A stretch of DNA of 64,000 bases from Protonemura montana (GCA_947568835.1 OX387607.1:17287701-17351700); one strand, 5' to 3'. Positions 46,443 through 59,261 are shown, counted from the stretch's first letter. The notes: generated from the sequence alone by a model not told the origin. Translations and numbers: made by a program.

Positions 46443-47296
46443 ACAAGGTTTAGGCAAGGTTTAGACAAGGTTTAGGCAAGGTTTAGGCAAGGTTTGAGCA
46501 AGGTTTAGGCAAGGTTTAGACAAGGTTTAGGCAAGGTTTAGGCAAGGTTTAGACAAGGTTTAGGCAAGGTTTAGGCAAGGTTTGAGCAAGGTTTAGGCAA
46601 GGTTTGAGCAAGGTTTAGGCAAGGTTTAGGCAAGGTTTAAACAATGTGTAGACAAGGTTTAGACAAGGTTTAGACAAGGTTTAGACAAGGTCTAGGCGAG
46701 GTTTAGGCAAGGTTTAGGCAAGGTTTAGGCAAGGTTTGAGCAAGGTTTAGGCAAGGTTTGAGCAAGGTTTAGGCAAGGTTTAGGCAAGGTTTAAACAATG
46801 TGTAGACAAGGTTTAGACAAGGTTTAGGCAAGGTTTAGGCAAGGTTTAGGCAAGGTTAAGACAAGGTTTAGACAGGTTTAGGCAAGGTTAAGACAAGGTT
46901 TAGACAAGGTTTAGGCAAGGTTTAGGCAAGGTTTAGGCAAGGTTTAAACAATGTGTAGACAAGGTTTAGACAAGGTTTAGGCAAGGTTGAGGCAAGGTTG
47001 AGGCAAGGTTTAGGCGAGGTTTAGGCAAGGTTTAAGCGAGGTTTAGGCAAGGTTTAGGCAAGGTTTAGGCAAGGTTTCGACAAGGTTTACACAAGGTTTA
47101 GGCAAGGTTTAGGCAAGGTTTAAGCAAGGTGTAGGCGAGGTTTAGGCGAGGTTTAGGCAATGTTTAGGCAAGGTTTAGGCGAGGTTTAGGCAAGGTTTAG
47201 GCAATGTGTAGGCGAGGGTTAGGCGAGGTTTAGGCAAGGTTTAGGCAATGTGTAGGCAAGGTTTAGACAAGGTTTAGGCAATGTGTAGGCGAGCTG
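46443..47296 (+). repeat. 11-bp array, GGTTTAGGCAA orientation
   Basis: About 78 units of AAGGTTTAGGC with GAGC, AGAC and AACAATGTGT variants. Same monomer as 47839-49655, but on the opposite strand. Confidence 0.92.
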
Positions 47297-47838
47297 GAAA
47301 GCGAGGTGTAGACATAAATGGATTGTTTTGTTAGAAAAGATAACATAAAATCAATATCTGTTATCAAATCAGAGGTGATCTAATACTTTGATATCGGGTT
47401 GAAAGTGTTTGATTATCGTGGACAGCAACGAGCTCGGTTCGCTCGCAGGTAAAGTTATTTAATTGTTTGAGAAGCTTTCGTTGCGTCGATGACTAGCATG
47501 TCATGAAACAAGATTTCTTGGAAATTATTTCGAGCTAATTTGCCTGGTAATGTGTATTCCGGTATGCCGTGATTATACCGTCTTGCAATTGGTCTTGTTT
47601 TAAGATGTTTCACAAGAAGACTAATGACTATCTGCCCAATATGGCGGCCGGTACCAGGTGATACGATAATGACGAAGATGAATCTACTTCGCCGTGAGCC
47701 GCGACAGCCGCTAGAAAAACTCGCGTGTTTTGTTATTATTCAAGCAATAAAATGTCCTGTCAGACGTTTGTAATAAATTGGAAAGTATGACTTGTTTATA
47801 AAGAATCGACCAAGCCACCGAACGAGCCACCGACCGAG
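47297..47838. other. Unique island between two inverted arrays
   Basis: About 540 bp of unique sequence with no recognised gene. It has a GGCGGCCGGTACC motif (47644-47656) and flanking CGAGCCACCGACCGAGCC just before the second array. Confidence 0.5.
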
Positions 47839-49655
47839 CCTAAACCTTGCCTAAACCTTGCCTAAACCTTGCCTAAACCTTGTCTAAACCTTGCCTAAAC
47901 CTCGCCTAAACCATGCCTAAACCTTGCCTAAACCTTGCCTAAACCTTGTCTAAACCTTGTCTAAACCTTGCCTAAACCTCGTCTAAACCTTGCCTAAACC
48001 TTGTCTAAACCTTGCCTAAACCTTGCCTAAACCTTGCCTAAACCTTGCCTAAACCTTGCCTAAACCTTGTCTTAACCTTGCCTAAACCTCGTCTAAACCT
48101 TGTCTAAACCTGGCCTAAACCTTGCCTAAACCTTGCCTAAACCTTGCCTAAACCTTGCCTAAACCTTGCCTAAACCTTGCCTAAACCTTGCCTAAACCTT
48201 GTCTAAACCTCGCCTAAACCTTGCCTAAACCTCGTCTAAACCTTGCCTAAACCTTGTCTAAACCTTGCCTAAACCTTGCCTAAACCTTGCCTAAACCTTG
48301 CCTAAACCTTGTCTAAACCTCGCCTAAACCTTGCCTAAACCTCGTCTAAACCTTGCCTAAACCTTGTCTACACCTTGCCTAAACCTCGTCTAAACCTTGC
48401 CTAAACCTTGTCTAAACCTTGTCTAAACCTTGCCTAAACCTTGCCTAAACCTTGTCTAAACCTTGTGTAAACCTTGCCTAAACCTTGCCTAAACCCTGCC
48501 TAAACCTTGCCTAAATCTTGCCTAAACCTTGCCTAAACCTTGTCTAAACCTCGCCTAAACCTTGTCTAAACCTTGTCTTAACCTCGCCTAAACCTTGCCT
48601 AAACCTTGTCTAAACCTTGCCTAAACCTTGCCTAAACCTCGTCTAAACCTCGTCTAAACCTTGCCTAAACCTTGCCTAAACCTTGCCTAAACCTTGCCTA
48701 AACCTCGCCTAAACCTTGCCTAAACCTTGCCTAAACCTTGTCTAAACCTCGCCTAAACCTTGCCTAAACCTTGCCTAAACCTTGCCTAAACCTTGTCTAA
48801 ACCTTGCCTAAACCTTGCCTAAACCTTGCCTAAACCTTGCTTGAACCTTGTCTTAACCTTGCCTAATCCTTGCCTAAACCTTGCCTAAACCTTGCCTAAA
48901 CCTTGCTTGAACCTTGTCTTAACCTTGCCTAATCCTTGTCTAAACCTTGCCTTAACCTTGCCTAATCCTTGTCTAAACCTTGCCTAAACCTTGCCTAAAC
49001 CTTGTCCAAACCTTGCCTAAACCTCGCCTAAACCTTGCCTAAACCTTGTCTAAACCTTGCCTAAACCTCGCCTAAACCTTGCCTAAACCTTGCCTAAACC
49101 TTGCCTAAACCTTGCCTAAACCTTGTCTAAACCTTGCCGAAACCTCGCCTAAACCTTGCCTTAACCTTGCCTAAACCTTGCCTAAACATCGCCTAAACCT
49201 TGTCTTAATCTTGCCTAAACGTTGCTTAAACCTTGCCTAAACCTTGCCTAAACCTTGCCTAAACTTTGTCTAAACCTTGTCTAAACCTTGCCTAAACCTT
49301 GCCTAAACCTTGCCTAAACCGTGCCTAAACCTCGCCTAAACCTCGCCTAAACCTTGCCTAAACCTTGCCTAAACCTTGCCTAAACCTTGCCGAAACCTTG
49401 CCTTAACCTTGTCTAAACCTTGCCTAAACCTTGCTTTAACCTTGTCTAAACCTTGCCTAAACCTTGCCTAAACTTTGCCTAAACCTTGTTTAAACCTTGC
49501 CTAAACCTTGCCTAAACCTTGCCTAAACCTTGCCTAAACCTTGCCTAAACCTTGCCTAAACCTTGTCTAAACCTTGTCTAAACCTTGCCTAAACCTTGCC
49601 TAAACCTTGGCTAAACCTTGCCTAAACCTTGCCTAAACCTTGCCTAAACCTTGAG
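47839..49655 (-). repeat. 11-bp array, CCTAAACCTTG orientation
   Basis: About 165 units of CCTAAACCTTG, the exact reverse complement of the monomer at 46443. Variants GTC, CTC and TTAACC are interspersed, and larger blocks (e.g. near 48190-48370) recur. Confidence 0.93.
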
Positions 49656-51068
49656 AGAGATGCACGAGAGATGCACGAGAGACGAGAAAACTGAGAGCAC
49701 GTTACGCACGTTACGCACGTTACGCACGTGTGTGAGTTTGAATTAAGTCCTTATGACCTGTATTATAATTGCATCTAATGCTTCTTGTTGGTGGATTGAA
49801 ATTGGGGGGGAACATCTGGATTCGAACCAAGGACCTCTCCAGACGAAAGAGAACGCTCTACCATTCAACTTTACTCATTGATCAAAAACTATTTCAACTC
49901 TTTGGCCGCTTTACAGCAAAGATTTCCATGACTAGAAGCGGAAATACAATAGATTCCGGTGCAAACTTATTTCTTAAACTGTATCAACATATCCGTTCGG
50001 CAAATCTAACAAAATCGTCAATAGGAAGGTGTTGACCAAAGTGTATTGTGGTCAGCCATCGCGTATCAGCCACAACAACAACCCTTTAGTAATCGCTAGA
50101 CTTAGTAATGGAAGGGCGAAGCACCCTGACGACAGTTTGTACCTAAACATAGGGATTACAGAGTAAAAGCAGAGCGAGGCCAGAACACCCGGCCAATTCT
50201 TACCAATAGTCACGAGTATCGAAATAAATACACTACCACCAGAGATGCACTGCAGTCTCGGTTGAAATACACTTTGGGTGGCATTCGGGCATAAAGCGAC
50301 AACAATGCTTTGTTGCCGGGATGACAGAAGACTCAAAAATATGTGGCGTCGATATAATCAAGTGTGGGATTCAAACGCGTCAATTAACATCAACTTTTGT
50401 CATTTTAGTAGAGCATGGTTCTCTCAATAATTAGTTCAATTACAATGAGTGGTAATAATAATCGGCTGGCAATATATCTACTTGGTGGTCGGTGGTTAGG
50501 AGCAGGCAGGGTTGACCCTTCAAGCCTGAATAGTTGGGGACCAAAGTGAAAATATTGAACAACTTCATATGCAAGTCATGAGTAATTAGCTCACCTGTAA
50601 TCTTCCTCTGCATTGATGTAGTCTGGTGGAATCAGGTGCCACGGCGAGTCCGAGTAGCAATCCTCGTACGTTGAGCTTGCGTGCATTCTCGCACCCGGAA
50701 TTATTCCCACAGGACAAAGCCGAGAAGAAGAAGAAGAAGAAGAGTCTTCCTAAGATGCGAGCTCAGCTCAGGGCGGTCAGTCCACGCATAAACTGGCTGC
50801 AAGTATTCTCTGTTAACCACCGCCGCCTAAATTCCATCAAATAGTTGAGCGTTGCAGTTACAACGGCTTGTCGAAGTTTTTGCGGTTCGGGTTTGTCAGG
50901 GAATTGATTTGCCCGACAATGCGTTGCGGATGAGTCGATACGTCGAACTGATTTCGCGCTTTCACTAATCAGTAGCGTACCGATAAAATTGTTATCTCGG
51001 TATCGACTCTGTGCATGTTGCCTAGGTGATTGTCTTATCTCTTGTCTGTCTATCCACATCCACGCTCT
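49656..51068. other. No gene; tRNA-like sequence inside
   Basis: Short repeats GAGAGATGCAC and GTTACGCAC at 49662-49730, the tRNA-like feature listed separately, and an AAGAAG run at 50727-50742. The remaining frames show no family motif. Confidence 0.35.
49809..49878 (-). other. tRNA-like sequence (probable SINE head or pseudo-tRNA)
   Basis: Minus strand: AAAGTTGAATGGTAGAGCG, an anticodon-like arm TCTCTTTCGTCTGGAGA, then CTTGGTTCGAATCCAGATG. B-box GGTTCGAATCC (49818-49828) is perfect. The acceptor ends do not pair well, so I do not call a functional tRNA. It is a different family from that at 31137. Confidence 0.6.
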
Positions 51069-53997
51069 AACCAACCTACCTACCTACCTACCTACCTACC
51101 TACCTACCTACCTACCTACCTACCTACCTTCCTGCCTACCTACCTACCTACCTACCTACCTACCTACCTACCTACCTACCTACCTACCTACCTACCTACC
51201 TACCTACCTACCTACCTACCTACCTACCTACCTACCTACCTACCTACCTACCTACCTACCTACCTACCTACCTACCTACCTACCTACCTACCTACCTACC
51301 TACCTACCTACCTACCTACCTACCTACCTACCTACCTACCTACCTACCTACCTACCTACCTACCTACCTACCTACCTACCTACCTACCTACCTACCTACC
51401 TACCTACCTACCTACCTACCTACCTACCTACCTACCTACCTACCTACCTACCTACCTACCTACCTACCTACCTACCTACCTACCTACCTACCTACCTACC
51501 TACCTACCTACCTACCTACCTACCTACCTACCTACCTACCTACCTACCTACCTACCTACCTACCTACCTACCTACCTACCTACCTACCTACCTACCTACC
51601 TACCTACCTACCTACCTACCTACCTACCTACCTACCTACCTACCTACCTACCTACCTACCTACCTACCTACCTACCTACCTACCTACCTACCTACCTACC
51701 TACCTACCTACCTACCTACCTACCTACCTACCTACCTACCTACCTACCTACCTACCTACCTACCTACCTACCTACCTACCTACCTACCTACCTACCTACC
51801 TACCTACCTACCTACCTACCTACCTACCTACCTACCTACCTACCTACCTACCTACCTACCTACCTACCTACCTACCTACCTACCTACCTAGCTACCTAGC
51901 TACCTAGCTACCTAGCTACCTAGCTACCTAGCTACCTAGCTACCTAGCTACCTAGCTACCTAGCTACCTAGCTACCTAGCTACCTAGCTACCTAGCTACC
52001 TAGCTACCTAGCTACCTAGCTACCTAGCTACCTAGCTACCTAGCTACCTAGCTACCTAGCTACCTAGCCACCTAGCCACCTAGCCACCTAGCCACCTAGC
52101 CACCTAGCCACCTAGCCACCTAGCCACCTAGCCACCTAGCCACCTAGCCACCTAGCCACCTAGCCACCTAGCCACCTAGCCACCTAGCCACCTAGCCACC
52201 TAGCCACCTAGCCACCTAGCCACCTAGCCACCTAGCCACCTAGCCACCTAGCCACCTAGCCACCTAGCCACCTAGCCACCTAGCCACCTAGCCACCTAGC
52301 CACCTAGCCACCTAGCCACCTAGCCACCTAGCCACCTAGCCACCTAGCCACCTAGCCACCTAGCCACCTAGCCACCTAGCCACCTAGCCACCTAGCCACC
52401 TAGCCACCTAGCCACCTAGCCACCTAGCCACCTAGCCACCTAGCCACCTAGCCACCTAGCCACCTAGCCACCTAGCCACCTAGCCACCTAGCCACCTAGC
52501 CACCTAGCCACCTAGCCACCTAGCCACCTAGCCACCTAGCCACCTAGCCACCTAGCCACCTAGCCACCTAGCCACCTAGCCACCTAGCCACCTAGCCACC
52601 TAGCCACCTAGCCACCTAGCCACCTAGCCACCTAGCCACCTAGCCACCTAGCCACCTAGCCACCTAGCCACCTAGCCACCTAGCCACCTAGCCACCTAGC
52701 CACCTAGCCACCTAGCCACCTAGCCACCTAGCCACCTAGCCACCTAGCCACCTAGCCACCTAGCCACCTAGCCACCTAGCCACCTAGCCACCTAGCCACC
52801 TAGCCACCTAGCCACCTAGCCACCTAGCCACCTAGCCACCTAGCCACCTAGCCACCTAGCCACCTAGCCACCTAGCCACCTAGCCACCTAGCCACCTAGC
52901 CACCTAGCCACCTAGCCACCTAGCCACCTAGCCACCTAGCCACCTAGCCACCTAGCCACCTAGCCACCTAGCCACCTAGCCACCTAGCCACCTAGCCACC
53001 TAGCCACCTAGCCACCTAGCCACCTAGCCACCTAGCCACCTAGCCACCTAGCCACCTAGCCACCTAGCCACCTAGCCACCTAGCCACCTAGCCACCTAGC
53101 CACCTAGCCACCTAGCCACCTAGCCACCTAGCCACCTAGCCACCTAGCCACCTAGCCACCTAGCCACCTAGCCACCTAGCCACCTAGCCACCTAGCCACC
53201 TAGCCACCTAGCCACCTAGCCACCTAGCCACCTAGCCACCTAGCCACCTAGCCACCTAGCCACCTAGCCACCTAGCCACCTAGCCACCTAGCCACCTAGC
53301 CACCTAGCCACCTAGCCACCTAGCCACCTAGCCACCTAGCCACCTAGCCACCTAGCCACCTAGCCACCTAGCCACCTAGCCACCTAGCCACCTAGCCACC
53401 TAGCCACCTAGCCACCTAGCCACCTAGCCACCTAGCCACCTAGCCACCTAGCCACCTAGCCACCTAGCCACCTAGCCACCTAGCCACCTAGCCACCTAGC
53501 CACCTAGCCACCTAGCCACCTAGCCACCTAGCCACCTAGCCACCTAGCCACCTAGCCACCTAGCCACCTAGCCACCTAGCCACCTAGCCACCTAGCCACC
53601 TAGCCACCTAGCCACCTAGCCACCTAGCCACCTAGCCACCTAGCCACCTAGCCACCTAGCCACCTAGCCACCTAGCCACCTAGCCACCTAGCCACCTAGC
53701 CACCTAGCCACCTAGCCACCTAGCCACCTAGCCACCTAGCCACCTAGCCACCTAGCCACCTAGCCACCTAGCCACCTAGCCACCTAGCCACCTAGCCACC
53801 TAGCCACCTAGCCACCTAGCCACCTAGCCACCTAGCCACCTAGCCACCTAGCCACCTAGCCACCTAGCCACCTAGCCACCTAGCCACCTAGCCACCTAGC
53901 CACCTAGCCACCTACCCACCTACCCACCTACCTACCTACCTACCTACCTACCAACCCACCTACCTACCTACCTACCTACCTACCTACCTACCTACCT
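51069..53997. repeat. 2.9-kb tetra/octanucleotide array: CCTA, CCTAGCTA, CCTAGCCA
   Basis: Four zones: pure CCTA (51069-51888), octamer CCTAGCTA (51889-52068), octamer CCTAGCCA (52069-53908), then CCTACCCA and CCTA again (53909-53997). Each octamer differs from the neighbouring zone by one base. The CCTA and CCTAGCCA zones are virtually free of substitutions. Frames through it are by-products. Confidence 0.96.
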
Positions 53998-54204
53998 TGG
54001 TTCCTCCAGCTGTGACTGCGGTGAGATAAGTGCTTATCTCCCTGCATTATCTGACTCCAGATGGTGCTATTGTTGGCAATTGTTACCAACATCAGTTTAA
54101 TTATCTAACGCCATGTGTTTATCTCTGCACTAGACGAGTTGGCATCGACGAGGGTTGTACACGGTTGTACTAAGGAACTCGCTATCAAATATATCTCCCA
54201 TTTC

Positions 54205-54612
54205 ATAGGATCCAGCCAGCTGATCTCAAATAACCTGGATAGAGCATAGGATGCAGCCAGCTGATCTCAAATAACCTGGATAGAGCATAGGATCCAGTCA
54301 GCTGATCTCAAATAACCTGGATAGAACATAGGATCCAGCCAGCTGATCTTAAATAACCTGGATAGAGCATAGGATGCAGCCAGCTGATCTCAAATAACCT
54401 GGATAGAGCATGGGATCCAGCCAGCTGATCTCAAATAACATGGATAGAGCATAGGATCCAGCCAGCTGATCTCAAATAACCTGGATAGAGCATAGGATCC
54501 AGGCAGCTGATCTCAAATAACCTGGATAGAGCATAGGATCCAGCCAGCTGATCTCAAATAACCTGGATAGAACATAGGATCCAGCCAGCTGATCCCAAAT
54601 AACCTGGATACA
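54205..54612. repeat. 41-bp tandem repeat (about 10 units)
   Basis: Unit: GGATCCAGCCAGCTGATCTC, then AAATAACCTGGATAGAGCATA. Contains CAGCTG and GGATCC palindromes. Few substitutions. Confidence 0.92.
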
Positions 54613-55064
54613 TATTCGATCATCGATGCAAGCACCTTGGCAAGGTATATTTTAATGTAAAATGTTGTAATAATTGTAAAAGTGATTGTCTATGACTGTA
54701 AAAGTGCATGACACAACTGTCAGGATGTTTAACTTGTACTTACCTTGTCATTCGTGACTGACCACGTCTAGAGGTCAGCTAATTCCAGAACACGAATTGT
54801 TTATCTTATGATGTAAATGCCGAGCGGGTTTGTTTGGAGGTTGGGCGGGGTTTTCATTATCAGTTTTATGAAAATATGTTGCATGTACTCTTTTGACTAA
54901 AGATGGCTGGACAATAAATCTTCAGTTCGAAACTTCAATCAATTAGACAGATTTTATACATTTTTTTAGAGCTTTAGTGCCCCTTTGTTCTTTACAGATA
55001 TAATACAGTCCATCAGAGTAAAATATAAAATATAAAAAATAACTTATCAGAGACCTCTGAAGAA
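54613..55064. other. No gene seen
   Basis: Unique AT-rich sequence. Confidence 0.4.
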
Positions 55065-55193
55065 GTAACTAGTATATGTTACGAAACGTTGGGAATTTCA
55101 GTAGCCCTTTACTTAGCATTCAAAACCCAGTTGAAATAGTTTTTCTTAAAACTAGTGCTTATGATAAATCAAGTAAACATGAGTCTAAAGACC
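55065..55193. mobile_element. Foldback element, one arm
   Basis: CCTCTGAAGAAGTAACTAG, GTTACGAAACGTTGGGAAT, CATTCAAAACCCAGTTGAAA, and AGTAAACATGAGTCTAA: one right arm of the family. Confidence 0.7.
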
Positions 55194-55754
55194 ACCATAA
55201 CACATGAACATGTCAGGACAAATAATAAATTGAATTTGACAGTGAATTCTAATACTTGAAAGTAATGACCAAGCTTGAAGCGTTTACCAAGATTCAGGGC
55301 AGCTGTTGGATCGGGGTCCACGGAGCTTGAAAATCTCCCCCCGTTTCAAATGTTCAAACTCTGCGACTGTTCACGCACTACTAGCGCCATCTCTACCTTC
55401 GCGCAAACAACTCCGCGCAAGCGTCGATACAAGTAGCTTCAGCGTTTTCCCACATGAGAGCGCCACTTAGCGCGCGCAACTAATTTCAAAATTACTTCTT
55501 CTTTATCGCGACGTGACGTCACTCCGCGAACTGGATCGGGACACCCTTCTGTAACTGCCACTTGGTAATTTCTGGTTGTTTTATAATTAAACTAATCCTT
55601 TAATTCTATCCTCCGATTCAAAACCCAACATTTCTCCATAGTTTCACTTCATTTGTTAACAGTCGTCGAAATGGTGGGCCTAAAAATATTACAAAAACTT
55701 CTTTGAATAGGTGTACGTGTGCTCCTACCGAGGTTAGAAGCAGGGTAAGCAGTC
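55194..55754. other. No gene seen
   Basis: Unique sequence with GC-richer parts around 55380-55540 including a CRE-like GTGACGTCAC. Might be a CpG-rich regulatory stretch, unproven. Confidence 0.3.
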
Positions 55755-56952
55755 AAAAATTGGTCATGTGTATGATGGTCACCCATCCAATACCTGACCC
55801 AGCGCAGTGTTGCTTAACTTTCATCCCTTCGACCTCTCTCCCGAACAGAACTGGTCTTGTGTATGATGATCACCCATCCAATACCTGACCCAGCGCAGTG
55901 TTGCTTAACTTTCATCCCTTCGACCTCTCTCCCGAACAGAACTGGTCATGTGCATGATGGTCACCCATCCAATACCTGACCCAGCGCAGTGTTGCTTAAC
56001 TTTCATCCCTCCAACCTCCCTCCCGAACAGAACTGGTCATGTGTATGATGGTCACCCATCCCATACCTGACTCAGCGCAGTGTTGCTAACTTTCATTCCT
56101 CCAACCTCTCTCCCGAACAGAACTGGTCATGTGTATGATGGTCACCCATCCAATACCTGACCCAGCGCAGTGTTGCTTAACTTTCATCCCTCCAACCTCT
56201 CTCCCGAACAGAACTGGTCATGTGTATGATGGTCACCCATCCAATACCTGACCCAGCGCAGTGTTGCTTAACTTTGATCCCTCCAACCTCTCTCCCGAAC
56301 AGAACTGGTCATGTGTATGATGGTCACCCATCCAATACCTGACTCAGCGCAGTGTTGCTTAACTTTCATCCCTCCAACCTCCCTCCCGAACAGAACTTGT
56401 CATGTGTACTATGGTCACCTATCCAATACCTGACCCAGCGCAGTGTTGCTTAAATTTCATCACTCCAACCTCTCTCCCGAACAGAACTGGTCATGTTTAT
56501 GATGGTCACCCATCCAATACCTGACCCAGCGCAGTGTTGCTAACTTTCATTCCTCCAACCTCTCTCCCGAACAGAACTGGTCATGTGTATGATGGTCACC
56601 CATCCAATACCTGACTCAGCGCAGTGTTGCTTAACTTTCATCCCTCCAACCTCCCTCCCGAACAGAACTTGTCATGTGTACTATGGTCACCTATCCAATA
56701 CCTGACCCAGCGCAGTGTTGCTTAAATTTCATCACTCCAACCTCTCTCCCGAACAGAACTGGTCATGTTTATGATGGTCACCCATCCAATACCTGACCCA
56801 GCGCAGTGTTACTTAACTTTCATCCCTCCAACCTCTCTCCCGAACAGAACTGGTCATGTGTATGATGGTCACCCATCCAATTCAGTGACCCAGCGCAGTG
56901 TTGCTTAACTTTCATCCCTCCAACCTCTCTCCCGAACAGAACTGGTCATGTG

Positions 56953-56955
<3 letters not shown>
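55755..56955 (-). repeat. 5S-derived SINE head array, about 13 units
   Basis: The largest head array: thirteen 91-bp units on the minus strand, no SINE body at the left end. A block of four units with shared variants (GAACTTGTCATGTGTACTAT, CATGTTTATGATGG) occurs twice (56330-56520 and 56620-56810), showing multi-unit duplication. The right end is cut inside a unit by the LINE tail. Confidence 0.9.
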
Positions 56956-57010
<55 letters not shown>

Positions 57011-57865
57011 CTTTATTATTTTCCTTTGAACCGTTCCAGGGTATTGGAAATAGTCAGTTCTACAGGATCAATATAGGTATACAATATATACTATGCATAC
57101 ATATAAATATAGCAAAACATACATGAAAGAATACAAACAATTAAATATTAAAAAAAAATTTTTACAGCTCTTCACAATACTCCTTTACTGATTAAAATGC
57201 TTTTTCAACTAAGTATAATTTCAAATGCGCATATAGCTGCGAACCTTTTTTTCCCTTTAAAAAATTGGGAAGAGCATTTGTCAGTTTTACACCTGCATAA
57301 AAAGGATATTTTTTTTAAATATTCAAATGATGGTCTTTGGATCTAAAATCAGCCTTACCCCTCGTGTCATGGTTGTGAATCTTATAGTTTGTTATCTTAT
57401 GCTCCGACCCCGGGTAACATGCAAAGAATAATAGCGTGTAAAATATATACAAACTTGGTAAAGTCATAATTTGAAAATCTATAAATAGCGGTTTACAGGA
57501 ATCTTTGTAAAATGTCTTCGCACACGGATTTCTACTGGCGTGGGCTAGTAGTCGCACTGCTCTTTTTTGGCTGCACGAGGCGAGTTTCCCTAAAGTATGA
57601 TACCGTTGAGTGTAGGTTCAACGATGATACCATACTGGAGTCTGGACTGGATACAAGCATAGTAAACTAATTTAGCGGTGTGATAGTCCGCTACCTGCAT
57701 GAGTCGTTTTATTAGATAGCAACCTGAAGATATTTGAGGGCTTAAGTATTGCACGGGTTGACTCCAGCTGAGGTGCTTATCAATGATAACGCCTAAAAAC
57801 ATTGTGTGCTCTTTCTCTTGTATGGACCTTCCGGCAAGCCTGACAAGGTTCGAAGTATTGTTGGC
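56956..57865 (-). pseudogene. LINE reverse-transcriptase C-terminal remnant with ATT tail
   Basis: On the minus strand FLGVIIDKHLSWSQ, then AAKLVYY-type sequence HTAKLVYYACIQSRLQYG, and (in other frames) KRAVRLLAHASRN and KIHNHDTRGKADFRSKDHHL: the order of the end of a jockey/CR1-like ORF2. Several frameshifts make it a pseudogene. The 3' end is a run of about 18 ATT triplets (56956-57010), inserted into a 5S-head unit between TGTGTAT and its continuation. Truncated at the 5' end near 57865. Confidence 0.8.
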
Positions 57866-59028
57866 TTGTTGGCGAAGTATTGTTGGAGCTTCTTAACAAT
57901 TTAATCCTATTGACCATCATCACGCTGGTGATTTTTCATAAAAAAAATACTTAAATTATTAACTGGCATTTTCCAAATGCATTGCCAAAAAACGTTTTCT
58001 TTTTATTTGGGTTTTTACTGGGTTCCCTCCGGGATGCTATCTTTTTTTTACGCTCAATGTCATTTGAAATTCTAGATTTTGCATCCCTAGGAGTTCGGCT
58101 ACCAGCTTCACACAACCCAATCCATCGTGCTCGGATATTATCGGCCTCGCTTCGCTTCCGGTCGGGTGGTGCCGGTCAGGTTAGTTCGCCGTCCATAGTA
58201 GTTGGATCAGTTCAGTTAGCGTCGGGCGGCGATTTTAGAGTGGACAAGGTTTTGCAATCCTTATAATTTGGTGTAATTATCCAGTTAATTTTTAAATGAA
58301 ACACTTTTATTATCAGCCCGCGTTTGCATCTCCTGAGAGCGATCGCTCTCATGGAAGGGCAAGTGTATTAGCAAGTACGTCGAAGCTGCATCGTAAGGAA
58401 ATCGCCATGCCGCCTCGGCCGAATATGGCGACGCCAAACAACGGATTTTTACTGCCAATTCAGCTATTGCACCATCAGTGCAACCGCCTCGTGTGCGATA
58501 TATTTGTGGATGATGTGAGGTGAGGAGAAAGTAGCATTTTACCTGAAAATTGTGGAAGTGATCGAAATGAACAAGCGCTTGCAGGTATGAACCATTAATT
58601 ATCTTTCTATGGGATGAACAAGCATGTGCAGGCATGGACATTTTCGTGAAAATTGTAACGCATGGAAAATGTTTCAGTCGTTTCGAGCTTGTACATGGTT
58701 TTTTTCATCAATGAAGCTCGATTATTTCTTTTGTTTGAAAACGGGGCATTTTGATAAACTTTTGGTATTTTCTAAGTGAACGGCGTCATGAAGCTAGGTT
58801 TGGCAACTGCGCAACAAGTGGTTGGAGAGCAAGTGATCTTTATTACCTGGGGTTAAATTGACTGAATCCAGAGTAGAATTTCAGGAACTTCTTTGCTCCC
58901 CAGTAATTCTGTTCCATGTCGTGAATTAGTTGGTAGGTAATGCTGGCAAAACATTTCTGCATCATTTTAAACCCTGCTTTTAATTTGACATGACTAGGCA
59001 TTCTAAGTTTCTTTATTTTGCTCTGCAG
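57866..59028. other. Unassigned stretch upstream of a candidate exon
   Basis: Contains a plus-strand frame with ATGGCG-type starts near 58407-58435 ending close to GATGTGAGGTGAGG, a possible donor, but its phase does not fit the open frame at 59029. Frames at 57982-58266 and 58285-58641 have no known motif. Confidence 0.3.
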
Positions 59029-59157
59029 GCCAAGCAACCTGGATCTGGTTCATTGCGTCCCATCGAGAGGTCAACACATTTCATCGAGTCCTTCTCTTCC
59101 ACCCGGACGACCGCTACGACTTGAGCCGAGTCATTGAACCGAGTTTCTGCTGGCAAG
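59029..59157 (+). CDS. Possible internal exon of an unrecognised gene
   Basis: Between a strong acceptor (TTTATTTTGCTCTGCAG) and donor (GGCAAG then GTAAGG) one frame is open throughout: 42 codons, entering and leaving in phase 1. It includes WIWFIASHREVNTFHRV and FHPDDRYDLSRVIE; the other two frames stop. The amino-acid mix (Trp, His, Asp, Arg) looks like real protein, but I recognise no family and could not find a phase-compatible partner exon. A transposon-derived exon is possible, given the surrounding elements. Confidence 0.3.
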
Positions 59158-59261
59158 GTAAGGTCCACTTAACAGAACCTTACATGTAACTTTCAGACAA
59201 GTTGTGCCACTCTCTAGTGTCAACTAGAGAACTGTTCCGAATGCCAGCGCTTGTAGATATT

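Noticed and set aside
50989-51899. 300-residue YLPT-repeat frame
   Set aside because: Product of the CCTA tetranucleotide repeat; the frame closes as soon as the unit changes to CCTAGCTA.
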